Assembly: GCA_031549665.1 (NCBI GenBank)
Contig: JAVBPJ010000008.1
Location: forward strand, 1 to 64,000
Reading direction: 5' to 3'
Length of the DNA stretch: 64,000 nucleotides
Source: Rikenella sp031549665
GTDB lineage: Bacteria > Bacteroidota > Bacteroidia > Bacteroidales > Rikenellaceae
Part shown: positions 52,534 to 61,731 of the stretch, piece by piece
Layout of the letters: each line of letters opens with the position of its first letter
Numbering within the stretch: position 1 is the first letter of the stretch
Position numbers and translations under genes: made by a program
The notes under the pieces: generated by a model
Seen by the model: only the letters and a program-made list of their open reading frames with translations
Told to the model about the DNA's origin: nothing
Databases searched by the model: none

Positions 52534-53382
52534 ATGAAAAAGACCACCCTACTGCTGCTGTTTTCGCTGGTTTGGGCCGCTCCGCTTCGGGCGCAGGACT
52601 CGCTGGCGATCATCAACATCGGATCGGACCACACCCAACAACCCGCGGCCGACACCCTGCGGGCCAACCCCTACGCCAACTACCCCGCCGACACCCTGTG
52701 GAACCAGGCGGCGGCAGCCTACGCGCAGAGCGACTTCGTAGGGGCCTCGGACCGCTACCTGGCCATCCTGGGCAAGGGCGACGAAAGCGCCAAACTCTAC
52801 TACAACCTGGGCAACGCCTACTTCAAGCAACACCGCATGGGGCGGGCGATCCTCTACTACGAACGGGCGCTGATCCTGAACCCCGCGGGCGAGGACATCC
52901 GCTACAACCTGTCGCTGGCCAACGCCCGCATCGTGGACAAGATCGACACCGTTCCCGAATTTTTCCTCAAAACATGGATCCGTTCCGCGGGTCTGTGGGT
53001 AAGCTCCAACACCTGGGCCTGGCTGGGGCTCGGCATGCTGGCGCTGGCGCTGGGGGCCATCCTGCTGTGGCTGCTGTCGAACAAACTGTTCTGGCGCAAG
53101 TCGGGGTTCTGGGGAGGCATTGTCTGTACGGCCCTTTTCGTGGCGTCCACCTGTTACAGCCAATTCCAGCGGGGCCGTCAACAGGGCAGCCGCGAGGCGA
53201 TTGTGATGAACTCGGCCGTACCTGTCAAAAGCGCTCCCGATGCAAGCAGCAAAGACCTTTTCGCCCTGCACGAGGGAACCAAAGTGCGTACCGGCGAAAC
53301 CCTGGGCGAATGGGTTGAAATCACCGTCGCCGACGGCAACAAGGGATGGGTAACGGCCACGGCCATCGAAAACATCAATTAA
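52534..53382 (+). CDS. batE: BatE: TPR plus SH3 domain membrane protein
   Basis: 282 aa. Signal peptide (TLLLLFSLVWAAPLRAQ), TPR repeats (LWNQAAAAYAQSDFVGASDRYLA; LYYNLGNAYFKQHRMGRAILYY; the second ends in ERALILNP), two membrane segments (AWLGLGMLALALGAILLWLLS and GGIVCTALFVASTCYSQF), and a C-terminal bacterial SH3 domain (VPVKSAPDASSKDLFALHEGTKV...WVEITVADGNKGWV). Classic BatE layout. Last Bat gene, 12 nt before recR. Confidence 0.9.
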   Translation: MKKTTLLLLFSLVWAAPLRAQDSLAIINIGSDHTQQPAADTLRANPYANYPADTLWNQAAAAYAQSDFVGASDRYLAILGKGDESAKLYYNLGNAYFKQHRMGRAILYYERALILNPAGEDIRYNLSLANARIVDKIDTVPEFFLKTWIRSAGLWVSSNTWAWLGLGMLALALGAILLWLLSNKLFWRKSGFWGGIVCTALFVASTCYSQFQRGRQQGSREAIVMNSAVPVKSAPDASSKDLFALHEGTKVRTGETLGEWVEITVADGNKGWVTATAIENIN

Positions 53383-53394
53383 CGATCCGCGGGC

Positions 53395-53985
53395 GTGTCG
53401 AGGCTGTTGGAAAATGTGGTGGGCGAACTGGCCAAGCTGCCCGGCATCGGCCGCCGGACAGCGTTGCGGCTGGCCCTGCACCTGCTGCGGCAACCCATCG
53501 AACAGGTCGACCTGCTGGCCGGAGCCATCTACCAGTTTCGGCGCGACGTCTGCTTCTGCCGCGAGTGCCGCAACCTGTCGGACGAGGCGGTTTGCCCCAT
53601 TTGCAGCAACCCCAAGCGCGACCGTTCCACCGTCTGCGTGGTCGAGTCGGTGGGCGATTTGATCTCGATCGAACACACCGGCCAGTACCACGGCCTGTAC
53701 CACGTGTTGGGGGGGGTCATCTCGCCGATGCAGGGAATTTCGCCGGCCGACCTGCACGTCGACCTGCTGCTCGAAAACATTGGGAAGCACGAAGTTAAAG
53801 AGGTGATCTTGGCCCTTGGAACCACCATCGAGGGAGAAACCACCTCATACTACCTGACCAAAAAACTACAGCCCCTGGGCGTGGTCGTTTCGGCCATCTC
53901 GCGCGGAATCGGCTTCGGCGACGAACTCGAATACGCCGACGAGTTGACCATCACGCACGCCATCCGGCACCGCAAACCGCTCTGA
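53395..53985 (+). CDS. recR: Recombination protein RecR
   Basis: 196 aa from a GTG start (53395). N-terminal helix-hairpin-helix (LAKLPGIGRRTALRLALHLL), a zinc finger with C55, C58, C67 and C70 (CRECRNLSDEAVCPIC), a Toprim domain (VCVVESVGDLISIEHTGQYHGLYHVLGG). Loads RecA at ssDNA gaps with RecO/F. It is at the end of the Bat run, without a separate promoter visible, so co-transcription is likely. The 12-bp gap to convergent nth has no terminator. Confidence 0.95.
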   Translation: MSRLLENVVGELAKLPGIGRRTALRLALHLLRQPIEQVDLLAGAIYQFRRDVCFCRECRNLSDEAVCPICSNPKRDRSTVCVVESVGDLISIEHTGQYHGLYHVLGGVISPMQGISPADLHVDLLLENIGKHEVKEVILALGTTIEGETTSYYLTKKLQPLGVVVSAISRGIGFGDELEYADELTITHAIRHRKPL

Positions 53986-53997
53986 TTTTACCCCCCC

Positions 53998-54645
53998 TTA
54001 CTTGCTTCCCTCGATCCGCCCGTAGGAGCGGCACCAGGGAGCGACCCCGCACGCCGAACAGTGCGGAGCGCGCGCCGTGCAGACGTAACGGCCGTGCAGA
54101 ATCAGCCAATGGTGCGCGCGGCCCAGCAGCGGGGCCGGGATGTGGCGGGTAAGCTGGCGCTCGGTATCGAGCGGCGAACGCGACCCCCGGGTCAATCCAA
54201 TCCGCCCGGCCACCCGGAACACGTGCGTATCGACCGCCATGGCGGGCCGGTCGAAGACGATCGAGAGGATCACGTTGGCCGTTTTTCGGCCCACGCCCGG
54301 CAGGGTCAACAGCTCGTCCATCGTGCCGGGAACGCGGCCGCCGAACTCGTCCCGGATCCGCCGGGCCATCCCCACCAAATGCTCCGATTTGGAGCGCGGG
54401 TACGACACCGAACGGACGTATTCGAACACCTCGTCGACCTCGGCCCCGGCCATGCGTTCAACCGTGGGAAAAGCGCGGAACAGGTCGGGGGTAACCAGGT
54501 TGACCCGCTTGTCGGTACACTGCGCCGACAGGATCACCGCCACCAGCAACTGGTAGGGGGTGAGGTAGTGCAGCTCGGTGCCTGCCTCGGGCATATTTTC
54601 TGAAAACCAGCCGATTATACCGGCGTATCGTTCTTGCAGGCGCAT
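53998..54645 (-). CDS. nth: Endonuclease III
   Basis: 215 aa. Bifunctional DNA glycosylase/AP lyase for oxidised pyrimidines. Catalytic K121 and D139 (LPGVGRKTANVILSIVFD; AVDTHVFRVAGR), helix-hairpin-helix between them, and the 4Fe-4S ligands C189, C196, C199 and C205 (C-x6-C-x2-C-x5-C). ATG at 54645 (MRLQERYAG) is chosen; the longer frame crosses the promoter box. Confidence 0.95.
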   Translation of the reverse strand: MRLQERYAGIIGWFSENMPEAGTELHYLTPYQLLVAVILSAQCTDKRVNLVTPDLFRAFPTVERMAGAEVDEVFEYVRSVSYPRSKSEHLVGMARRIRDEFGGRVPGTMDELLTLPGVGRKTANVILSIVFDRPAMAVDTHVFRVAGRIGLTRGSRSPLDTERQLTRHIPAPLLGRAHHWLILHGRYVCTARAPHCSACGVAPWCRSYGRIEGSK

Positions 54646-54672
54646 CGCAATAGGAGGGGAGAATTTCTCGTT

Positions 54673-54680
54673 CAAAAGTA
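54673..54680 (-). promoter_or_regulatory. -7 box TACTTTTG for nth
   Basis: Perfect TAnnTTTG on the minus strand, 28 bp upstream of the nth ATG. One base pair from the divergent GH2 box. Confidence 0.6.
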
Positions 54681-54681
54681 G

Positions 54682-54689
54682 TAACTTTG
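54682..54689 (+). promoter_or_regulatory. -7 box TAACTTTG for the GH2-family gene
   Basis: Perfect TAnnTTTG. Predicted transcription start 54694, one base before the ATG at 54695, hence a possible leaderless mRNA. Confidence 0.55.
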
Positions 54690-54694
54690 TGCGT

Positions 54695-56764
54695 ATGAAA
54701 TGCAGGAATTCACTTTTCGCCCTGCTGGCCGGGGTGTCGCTGTTGACGGCCTCGGCCCAGCGGCAGGTCGTTCCGCTCGACGGGCAATGGACATTCACCC
54801 CGGGTTGGGACCTCAGGCAGCTCAGCCGCCAGCCGGTTCAACTGCCCCACACCTGGAACCAGGACGCCCTGGCGGGCAAGGCCGACTACTACCGCGGAAT
54901 CGGGAACTATTTCCGGGCCATCGAGGTACCGGGCGAGTGGGCCGACAAACACATCTACCTCCGTTTCGGGGGAGCCAACAGCGTGTGCGACCTGTACGTG
55001 AACGGAAAACACGTCGGGCAGCACCGCGGAGGATACACCGCCTTCGGGTGGGAGATTTCGCCGATGCTCCAGTTCGGCGCGCGCAACACGCTGCTGGTGC
55101 GGGTGAACAACGCCCCCAACCTTGAGGTGATGCCCCTGAGCGGGGATTTCAACCGTTATGGCGGCCTCTACCGGGCGGTTGAGTTGTTGGTGGTGGGCCA
55201 ACCCCACGTGGCCGTGGACGAATACGCCACGTCGGGCGTGCGGGTGGTGTTCGGCGACGTGTCGAGAGAGCGGGCCGAGATCACCCTTGAAACCACCCTG
55301 CACGGACGGCCCAACGGTCTGGCCAACGTACAATGGAGACTGCTCGACGGCGAGGGAAAACTGGTCGATTCGACCGGCCGCCGCATCCAACTCGACCCGG
55401 CGGGATTGAGCCAAAGCGCCGCCCGTTTCACCCTCGAGCGGCCCCACCTGTGGCACTCGGTGATCGACCCCTACCTGTACCGCGCCGAAGTGCGGGTGGG
55501 AGACGACTGCGTGGTGGTCCCGTTCGGAGTCCGTTTCTTCGAAGTCGACGGCCAGAACCGCTTTCTGCTCAACGGCGAGCTTTTCCCCATCCGGGGCGTG
55601 GGGCGCGTGGAGGAGTGGGACGGAATCGGCGGAACGGTCTACCGGCAAAACATCGACCGCGACATCGCCCTGATGCGCGAAATGGGCGTGAACGCCGTGC
55701 GCGCCGCCTACTATCCGCCCGACAGCTATTTCCTCGACCAATGCGACCGCGCCGGCATCCTGGTGTGGTGCGACCTTCCCTTTGCCGGACCCGGCATCGA
55801 CCGCGACAAAGGATACAACGACAGCGAGGCCTTCCGCCAAAACGGACGGGAACAACTGCTCGAAATGATCCGCCAGCACTACAACCACCCCTCGATCGTG
55901 TGGTGGGGGTTGTTCGACCAGCTTGTCCAACGGGGCGACGATCCGCTGGCCTACGTCAAAAGCCTGCAACGGCTGGCCAAGGAGACCGACCCCGACCGGC
56001 TCACCGTGGCCGCCAGCAACCAGGACGGCGACCTGAACTTCGCCACCGACCTGATCGCCTTCAACCAGTTTATGGGCTGGACCAGCGGGCAACCCGAAGA
56101 CTTCGACGCCTGGACGCGCGAGCTGCGGCGCGGATGGCCCGCCCTGAAGAGCGGCCTGGGCCAATACGGCGCCGGGGCCAGCATCTACCACCAGAGCGAT
56201 TCCCTCACCCGGCCCGCCTGGGAGGGACCCATACACCCCGAACAGTGGCAGGCGCGCCTGCACGAGATCTACTGGCGGTCGATCGCCACCCGCAAGGCCC
56301 TGTGGGGAACCTTCGTGTGGAGCATGTTCGACTACGGAACCGCCCACCGCACCGACGGCGCCCGCGCCGGACTGAGCGACTACGGGCTGGTTACCTTCGA
56401 CCGCGCCGTGCGCAAAGACGCCTTCTACTTCTACAAAGCCAACTGGGTGAGCAGCGTGCAGGATCCGTTCGTACACATCACCTCGCGGCGCGACGACCGG
56501 CGGACCGCCTCGAAACAGACCCTGAAAATCTACTCGAACGCCACCGAGGTCGAACTGCGGGTGAACGGCAGTCCGGTCGGAAAGCTCAAAAACGACGGTT
56601 GGGGCTGCTTCGTCTGGGGGAACGTGGAACTCGCCCCGGGAGAAAACCGCATCGAAGCCGTCGATCCGGCCAGCGGAAAAAACGACCGAATTACCCTAAC
56701 CATCACCCCCGCGCCGATCCCTGCTCCGGCAGCGACGGCGAGCGCCGCCACCGGGCGCAGATAA
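54695..56764 (+). CDS. GH2-family protein with both catalytic Glu replaced by Gln
   Basis: 689 aa, exported (signal LFALLAGVSLLTASAQ). Order: sugar-binding jelly-roll (VPLDGQWTFTPGWD; LPHTWNQDA; GGYTAFGWEIS), immunoglobulin-like domain, (beta/alpha)8 barrel (FLLNGELFPIRGVGRVEEWDG; RAAYYPPDSYFLDQCDRAGI), and a C-terminal domain. The acid/base motif, normally NHPSIVFWGLFNE, here reads NHPSIVWWGLFDQ (Q409); the nucleophile motif, normally SEYGAG, reads GQYGAG (Q490). The spacing of 81 fits GH2. The rest of the active site (GTFVWSMFDYGTAHRTDG) is conserved. Hence a beta-galactosidase relative that is probably not a normal retaining hydrolase. Monocistronic. Confidence 0.85.
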   Translation: MKCRNSLFALLAGVSLLTASAQRQVVPLDGQWTFTPGWDLRQLSRQPVQLPHTWNQDALAGKADYYRGIGNYFRAIEVPGEWADKHIYLRFGGANSVCDLYVNGKHVGQHRGGYTAFGWEISPMLQFGARNTLLVRVNNAPNLEVMPLSGDFNRYGGLYRAVELLVVGQPHVAVDEYATSGVRVVFGDVSRERAEITLETTLHGRPNGLANVQWRLLDGEGKLVDSTGRRIQLDPAGLSQSAARFTLERPHLWHSVIDPYLYRAEVRVGDDCVVVPFGVRFFEVDGQNRFLLNGELFPIRGVGRVEEWDGIGGTVYRQNIDRDIALMREMGVNAVRAAYYPPDSYFLDQCDRAGILVWCDLPFAGPGIDRDKGYNDSEAFRQNGREQLLEMIRQHYNHPSIVWWGLFDQLVQRGDDPLAYVKSLQRLAKETDPDRLTVAASNQDGDLNFATDLIAFNQFMGWTSGQPEDFDAWTRELRRGWPALKSGLGQYGAGASIYHQSDSLTRPAWEGPIHPEQWQARLHEIYWRSIATRKALWGTFVWSMFDYGTAHRTDGARAGLSDYGLVTFDRAVRKDAFYFYKANWVSSVQDPFVHITSRRDDRRTASKQTLKIYSNATEVELRVNGSPVGKLKNDGWGCFVWGNVELAPGENRIEAVDPASGKNDRITLTITPAPIPAPAATASAATGRR

Positions 56765-56774
56765 ATATTTTTGC

Positions 56775-56782
56775 TACCTTTG
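56775..56782 (+). promoter_or_regulatory. -7 box TACCTTTG for the rsfS-ftsH operon
   Basis: Perfect TAnnTTTG, 22 bp before the rsfS ATG at 56805. Confidence 0.65.
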
Positions 56783-56804
56783 TAGCTTGAACTTTTTATG
56801 CACT

Positions 56805-57161
56805 ATGAGTAACCCCCTGGTAGATACCATCGTCGCCGCCATCCTCGACAAAAAGGGAGAGGACGTGGTGTCGTTGGATTTAACCTCCATCGACGGGTCG
56901 ATCTGCGACACCTTCATCATCTGTAACGCCAATTCCACCGTGCAGGTCGGCGCCATTGCCGACGAAATAGAGCGCGCCACCATCGAAAAACTGCACCAAA
57001 AGCCCTGGCGCGTCCAGGGAGTCGAAAACTGCCTTTGGGTGGCGATGGACTACGTGGACGTGATGGTGCATATTTTCCAGACCGAAATGCGCGAGTACTA
57101 CCAGCTCGAAGCCCTGTGGGCCGACGCCCCCGCCACCCGCCACAACGATCAACACCCGTAA
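56805..57161 (+). CDS. rsfS: Ribosome silencing factor RsfS
   Basis: 118 aa. Binds ribosomal protein uL14 and blocks subunit joining under starvation. RsfS signature: VVSLDLTSIDGSICDTFIICNANSTVQV (read in parts), then GVENCLWVAMDYVDVMVHIF. Start MSNPLVD at 56805; an in-frame TTG at 56787 lies too near the promoter box. Three nt before ftsH. Confidence 0.93.
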   Translation: MSNPLVDTIVAAILDKKGEDVVSLDLTSIDGSICDTFIICNANSTVQVGAIADEIERATIEKLHQKPWRVQGVENCLWVAMDYVDVMVHIFQTEMREYYQLEALWADAPATRHNDQHP

Positions 57162-57164
57162 TCC

Positions 57165-59234
57165 ATGGCCAACAACAAGGGGATTGCACCGATGCGTCCC
57201 AAAAATTACACGATACTGGTTTGGGGGCTTATCTTCGCCGCCATCATCGGGTGGAGCTATTTCGGCAATTCGTCGCAGCAAAGCAAAATCGACTGGGTAA
57301 CCCTGCGCGACAACCTGCTGCCCAGCGGGAGCGTCGAAAAGGTCGACGTGGTCAACTCCGAAACCGCCGAAGTCTACCTCAAACCCAGCCGCGTGGAGGA
57401 GTTCCGCAAACAGGAACAGTACGAACACCTGCCCAAGGCCGGTCCCCACTTCTACTTCAACATCGGTTCGCTCGAACTCTTCCAGCAAGAGTATCAGGCG
57501 GCGCAGGACAGCATCCAAGCCCGCCAAAAAATGGTTACCCCCTCGCTGTCGTTCGAAAAGCGCGAGGACGGGTGGCGCAGCTTCCTGTGGCTGCTGCCCT
57601 ACATCCTGCTGATCGGTTTCTGGTTCTTCATCATGCGGCGCATGGCCGGGGGCGGAGGACAGGGCGGCGGACAGGGCAACCTGTTCAATGTCGGCAAGTC
57701 GAAAGCCCGCCTGTTCGACAAAGAGAACGACACCAAAGTTACCTTCAAGGACGTGGCCGGATTGGAAGAGGCCAAAGTGGAAGTGATGGAGGTAGTGGAC
57801 TTCCTGAAAAACCCCAAAAAATACAGCGACCTGGGCGGTAAAATTCCCAAGGGCGCCCTGCTGGTAGGCCCTCCGGGAACCGGCAAAACCCTGCTGGCCA
57901 AGGCCGTAGCCGGCGAAGCCAACGTTCCTTTCTTCTCGATCAGCGGATCGGACTTCGTCGAAATGTTCGTCGGCGTGGGTGCTTCGCGGGTACGCGACCT
58001 GTTCAAGCAGGCCAAGGAAAAGGCCCCCTGCATCGTGTTCATCGACGAGATCGACGCCATTGGCCGCGCACGCAGCAAAAACAACGGCTGGTCGTCGAAC
58101 GACGAACGCGAGAACACGCTCAACCAACTGCTGACCGAAATGGACGGCTTCGGCACCAACGCCGGAGTGATCATCCTGGCCGCAACCAACCGCGCCGACA
58201 TCCTCGACAAAGCCCTGCTGAGGGCCGGACGCTTCGACCGCCAGATCCACGTCGACCTGCCCGAAATCAAGGAACGGGTCGAAATCTTCAACGTACACCT
58301 CCGGAAACTGAAGCTCGACCCGGCGCTCAACACCGAGTTCCTGGCCAAACAAACCCCCGGATTTTCGGGAGCCGACATCGCCAACGTCTGCAACGAAGCG
58401 GCCCTGATCGCCGCGCGGGGCAACAAAAAGCAGGTGGAACGGCAAGACTTCCTCGACGCCATCGACCGCATCATCGGCGGCCTTGAGCGAAAAAGCAAAA
58501 TCATCACCAAAGAGGAGAAACGGGCCATCGCCTTCCACGAAGCCGGACACGCCACCGTAAGCTGGATGCTCGAGTGGGCCAACCCGCTGCTGAAAGTAAC
58601 CATCATCCCGCGCGGAAAAGCGCTCGGAGCCGCCTGGTACCTGCCCGACGAACGGCAGATCACCACCCGTGAACAGATGATCCACGAAATGGCCTCGCTG
58701 CTGGGCGGACGGGCCAGCGAAGAGCTCACCTTCGGCCAGGTGTCGAGCGGCGCCCTGAACGACCTGGAACGCGCCACCAAACAAGCCTACGCCATGGTGG
58801 CCTACTACGGCATGAGCGACCAGATCGGGAACCGCAGCTTCTTCGACAGTAGCGGACAAAGCGAAATGATGCTCAGCAAACCCTACAGCGAAGAGACCGC
58901 CCAACTGATCGACCACGAAGTAAAATCGCTGATCGACGAGTGTTACACCATGGCCAAAACCATCCTCGCCGAACACATCGAGGGGCTGAACAAGCTGGCC
59001 GAGCTGCTGCTCGAAAAAGAGGTGATCTTCACCGAAGACCTCGAAAAAATCTTCGGCAAACGCAAAGGACGCACACCCCTTGCCGAGGAAGAACCCGCCT
59101 CTCCCGCATCTTCCGACCAGTCCGCATCCGCGGACAAAACCGATCAAGTGGCCGCCGCCGAAGCCGGAATACATGCCGCAAGCGCCCCGACCGCCGAACA
59201 GGAGCCTGCCGCCGAACCCGAAACCCAGTCGTAA
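57165..59234 (+). CDS. ftsH: ATP-dependent zinc metalloprotease FtsH
   Basis: 689 aa. Two N-terminal membrane helices (ILVWGLIFAAIIGWSYF; LWLLPYILLIGFWFFIM) around a periplasmic domain, AAA+ module with Walker A GPPGTGKT at residues 235-242, Walker B IVFIDEIDAIGRARSK, and the zinc motif HEAGH (H458, H462). Degrades misfolded membrane proteins. C-terminal ~60 residues are Ala/Glu/Pro-rich and disordered (SPASSDQSASADKTDQ). Four nt before cdsA. Confidence 0.96.
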   Translation: MANNKGIAPMRPKNYTILVWGLIFAAIIGWSYFGNSSQQSKIDWVTLRDNLLPSGSVEKVDVVNSETAEVYLKPSRVEEFRKQEQYEHLPKAGPHFYFNIGSLELFQQEYQAAQDSIQARQKMVTPSLSFEKREDGWRSFLWLLPYILLIGFWFFIMRRMAGGGGQGGGQGNLFNVGKSKARLFDKENDTKVTFKDVAGLEEAKVEVMEVVDFLKNPKKYSDLGGKIPKGALLVGPPGTGKTLLAKAVAGEANVPFFSISGSDFVEMFVGVGASRVRDLFKQAKEKAPCIVFIDEIDAIGRARSKNNGWSSNDERENTLNQLLTEMDGFGTNAGVIILAATNRADILDKALLRAGRFDRQIHVDLPEIKERVEIFNVHLRKLKLDPALNTEFLAKQTPGFSGADIANVCNEAALIAARGNKKQVERQDFLDAIDRIIGGLERKSKIITKEEKRAIAFHEAGHATVSWMLEWANPLLKVTIIPRGKALGAAWYLPDERQITTREQMIHEMASLLGGRASEELTFGQVSSGALNDLERATKQAYAMVAYYGMSDQIGNRSFFDSSGQSEMMLSKPYSEETAQLIDHEVKSLIDECYTMAKTILAEHIEGLNKLAELLLEKEVIFTEDLEKIFGKRKGRTPLAEEEPASPASSDQSASADKTDQVAAAEAGIHAASAPTAEQEPAAEPETQS

Positions 59235-59238
59235 TCCC

Positions 59239-59961
59239 GTGAACAACCTCCTCAAACGCGCCCTGAGCGGAGCGGTCTTCGTGATCGTGCTGGCCGAAGG
59301 AACCCTCTCCGGAGGGTGGGTCTTCTACGCGCTGTGGAGCCTTGTGGCAGCCGGGTGTATTTGGGAATTTTGGGGGTTGGTCGGCACATTCCGCAAAAAA
59401 TCGCCGCAAACTCCGATTTTCGGCCTTTCGCAAACAAGTTTCCGGATCGCAGGCCTGTTTTACATCCTGCTTCCCATTCTGCTGCTGATGAGCATGGACC
59501 CCGTGCTGGTGCTCTGCTGCCTGACCCTGGTGTGGGCCAACGACACCGGAGCCTATCTGGTAGGCGTTACTTTCGGGAAACACAAAATGGCCCCCGCCAT
59601 CTCGCCCAAGAAAAGCTGGGAGGGATTCGCCGGCGGCATCGTCGCCGCGGTGGGCGTGGCCCTGTTGTGGGCCTGGCTCTACTGGGATCCTCAGATCGAC
59701 CCCTCGCGGGCCATGTGGGGCGAAGCCTCGGCCCTGCCGCTGGGGATCAACCTGCTCAAATGGGCCGTTGTGGGAGCGGGCGTGGCGCTGGGAGCCGTGG
59801 CGGGCGATCTGGTCGAATCCAAATTCAAACGCGAACTGGGAATCAAAGACTCGGGCAAAATCATCCCCGGACATGGAGGCCTGCTCGACCGTTTCGACGC
59901 CCTGCTGCTGGGCGCACTCGTTTTAGGAGCCCTGACTTACATCCTCAACCTGAATGTATAA
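59239..59961 (+). CDS. cdsA: Phosphatidate cytidylyltransferase
   Basis: 240 aa from a GTG at 59239, four nt after ftsH. About six membrane helices. Makes CDP-diacylglycerol from phosphatidate and CTP. The CdsA signature is complete: SKFKRELGIKDSGKIIPGHGG then LLDRFDALL. The in-frame extension upstream lies within ftsH and is rejected. Overlaps psd by 8 nt (ATGTATAA). Confidence 0.93.
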   Translation: MNNLLKRALSGAVFVIVLAEGTLSGGWVFYALWSLVAAGCIWEFWGLVGTFRKKSPQTPIFGLSQTSFRIAGLFYILLPILLLMSMDPVLVLCCLTLVWANDTGAYLVGVTFGKHKMAPAISPKKSWEGFAGGIVAAVGVALLWAWLYWDPQIDPSRAMWGEASALPLGINLLKWAVVGAGVALGAVAGDLVESKFKRELGIKDSGKIIPGHGGLLDRFDALLLGALVLGALTYILNLNV

Positions 59962-60628
59962 GCGACTACACCCCGAAGGAAAAAGCATCCTGCTGATGGC
60001 TGCGCTTTTTGTGCTGGTGGCTGGCGGAGCCGCATGGCTGTGGCTGCCCACAGGGTGCGCCGCCGTGCTGAGCCTTGCGCTGCTGCTGCTGTACGCCTTT
60101 GTGCTTCGTTTTTTCCGCCATCCCCGGCGCGAACCCTCCGAACTCGACCCCGGCCTGCTGCTTGCTCCGGCCGACGGCACCGTCGTGGCCATCGAACCGG
60201 TGTGGGAGGGCGAACACCTCGAGGAACAACGCATCCAACTCTCCATCTTCATGTCCATCTGGGACATCCACGTCAACTGGTTTCCCACCGGAGGCACGGT
60301 GAGCTACTTCCGGCACCATCCCGGAAAACACCTCGTGGCCTGGCATCCCAAATCGTCGACCGACAACGAACGCACCACCACCGTACTGACCACGGATGGC
60401 GGAGAGCGCATCCTTTTCCGCCAAATCGCCGGCATCCTGGCGCGCCGCATCGTCTCGTACGCCATCCCCGGCAACCGGTTCGAACGCGGCCAGCAGTGCG
60501 GATTCATCAAATTCGGATCGAGGGTCGACGTGCTGCTGCCCGTCGGCTGTGAAATCCTGGTGGCACTCGACGACAAAACCGTCGGCGCCTGCACCCCCAT
60601 CGCCCGCCTAACCCCCTCGAACCCATGA
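59954..60628 (+). CDS. psd: Phosphatidylserine decarboxylase, short type
   Basis: 224 aa. Converts phosphatidylserine to phosphatidylethanolamine. N-terminal membrane helices (LMAALFVLVAGGAAWLWLP; LALLLLYAFVLRFF), then FMSIWDIHVNWFPTGG and IKFGSRVDVLLP; self-cleavage between G and S of FGSR gives the pyruvoyl cofactor. Works with CdsA-derived CDP-DAG. Start overlaps cdsA and the stop overlaps the next start by 4 nt (ATGA). Confidence 0.94.
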   Translation: MYKRLHPEGKSILLMAALFVLVAGGAAWLWLPTGCAAVLSLALLLLYAFVLRFFRHPRREPSELDPGLLLAPADGTVVAIEPVWEGEHLEEQRIQLSIFMSIWDIHVNWFPTGGTVSYFRHHPGKHLVAWHPKSSTDNERTTTVLTTDGGERILFRQIAGILARRIVSYAIPGNRFERGQQCGFIKFGSRVDVLLPVGCEILVALDDKTVGACTPIARLTPSNP

Positions 60629-61713
60629 GCAACGTCTACCGCTGGATCGCCATATCGACCGGACTGCTCGTGGTAGCCTTCCTGGTATGGTATTTCCACG
60701 TCATTGTGGGCTACATCCTCATTGCCGCCGTGCTGTCGCTGATCGGTAAGCCGCTGGTCAACCTGATCGGCAAGCTGAAGATCAAGGGATGGTCGCCCCC
60801 CAAATGGCTGGCCGCGCTGGTTACCCTGTCGGCCATGATCGCCGTGATCCTGTTGAGCGCCCAGGCCCTGATTCCCGTCATCCTGGAGAAAGCCGACCAA
60901 CTGGCCTCGATCGACCCGCACCAGATCACCGGCGCATTGAGCCAGCCCATCGGGCAGATCGAAGCCTACGTCAACAAATTCCTGCCCGACAAAAGCTTCT
61001 CGATCCAACACTACCTGACCGAACTGCTCAGCCCGCTGATCAGCGAAGGAGCCATCGGCGGATGGATCGCCGACGTTACCGCCACCGTCGCCGCGATCGC
61101 CTGGGGAGCATTCTGCGTGGCTTTCATCACCTACTTTTTCCTGAAAGAGGACAACCTGTTCATGGACGGCGTGGTGCTGCTCTTCCCCAGCCAGTACGAA
61201 GCAAACATCAAACGCGCCGTCAACTCCAGCACCCGGCTGCTGATCCGCTACTTCATCGGCCTGTGTCTGGAAATGATCATCAAACTGATCTGCATCACCC
61301 TGCCGCTGTGGTTCATCGGATTCGACTTCAGCACCGCCCTGGTGATCGGGGCCATTTCGGCCCTGCTGAACGTGATCCCGTACGTGGGGCCGCTGATCGG
61401 CGCGCTGGCGGGCATCGCCATCGCCCTGCTGGCCCCCGTCGAAGGAGTGGCCACCGGCTTCGTGATCTTCGAGATGGTCGTTATTTTCGGCCTGTTCCAA
61501 CTGATCGACAACGTGATCCTGCAACCCTACATCTACTCCAGCTCGGTGAAAGCGCACCCGCTCGAAATTTTCATCGTGATCCTGATGGCCGGCTACATCG
61601 CCGGGGTATGGGGAATGCTGCTGGCCATCCCCGCCTACACCGTGCTGCGCGTGTTCGCCAAAGAGTTCTTCAACAACTTCCGCGTGGTGCAAAAACTGAC
61701 CGAAAACATCTGA
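60625..61713 (+). CDS. AI-2E family transporter (YdiK/PerM-like permease)
   Basis: 362 aa with about seven or eight membrane helices (ISTGLLVVAFLVWYFHVIVG; GFDFSTALVIGAISALLNVIP; VTATVAAIAWGAFCVAFITYF). The C-terminal YVGPLIGALAGIAI and LIDNVILQPYI are family hallmarks. Substrates differ among members; export of AI-2 or a Na+/H+ antiport role is documented only for some. Four-nt overlap with psd, 18 nt before the transketolase genes. Confidence 0.85.
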   Translation: MSNVYRWIAISTGLLVVAFLVWYFHVIVGYILIAAVLSLIGKPLVNLIGKLKIKGWSPPKWLAALVTLSAMIAVILLSAQALIPVILEKADQLASIDPHQITGALSQPIGQIEAYVNKFLPDKSFSIQHYLTELLSPLISEGAIGGWIADVTATVAAIAWGAFCVAFITYFFLKEDNLFMDGVVLLFPSQYEANIKRAVNSSTRLLIRYFIGLCLEMIIKLICITLPLWFIGFDFSTALVIGAISALLNVIPYVGPLIGALAGIAIALLAPVEGVATGFVIFEMVVIFGLFQLIDNVILQPYIYSSSVKAHPLEIFIVILMAGYIAGVWGMLLAIPAYTVLRVFAKEFFNNFRVVQKLTENI

Positions 61714-61731
61714 AACATCTGCCCTGTATAC

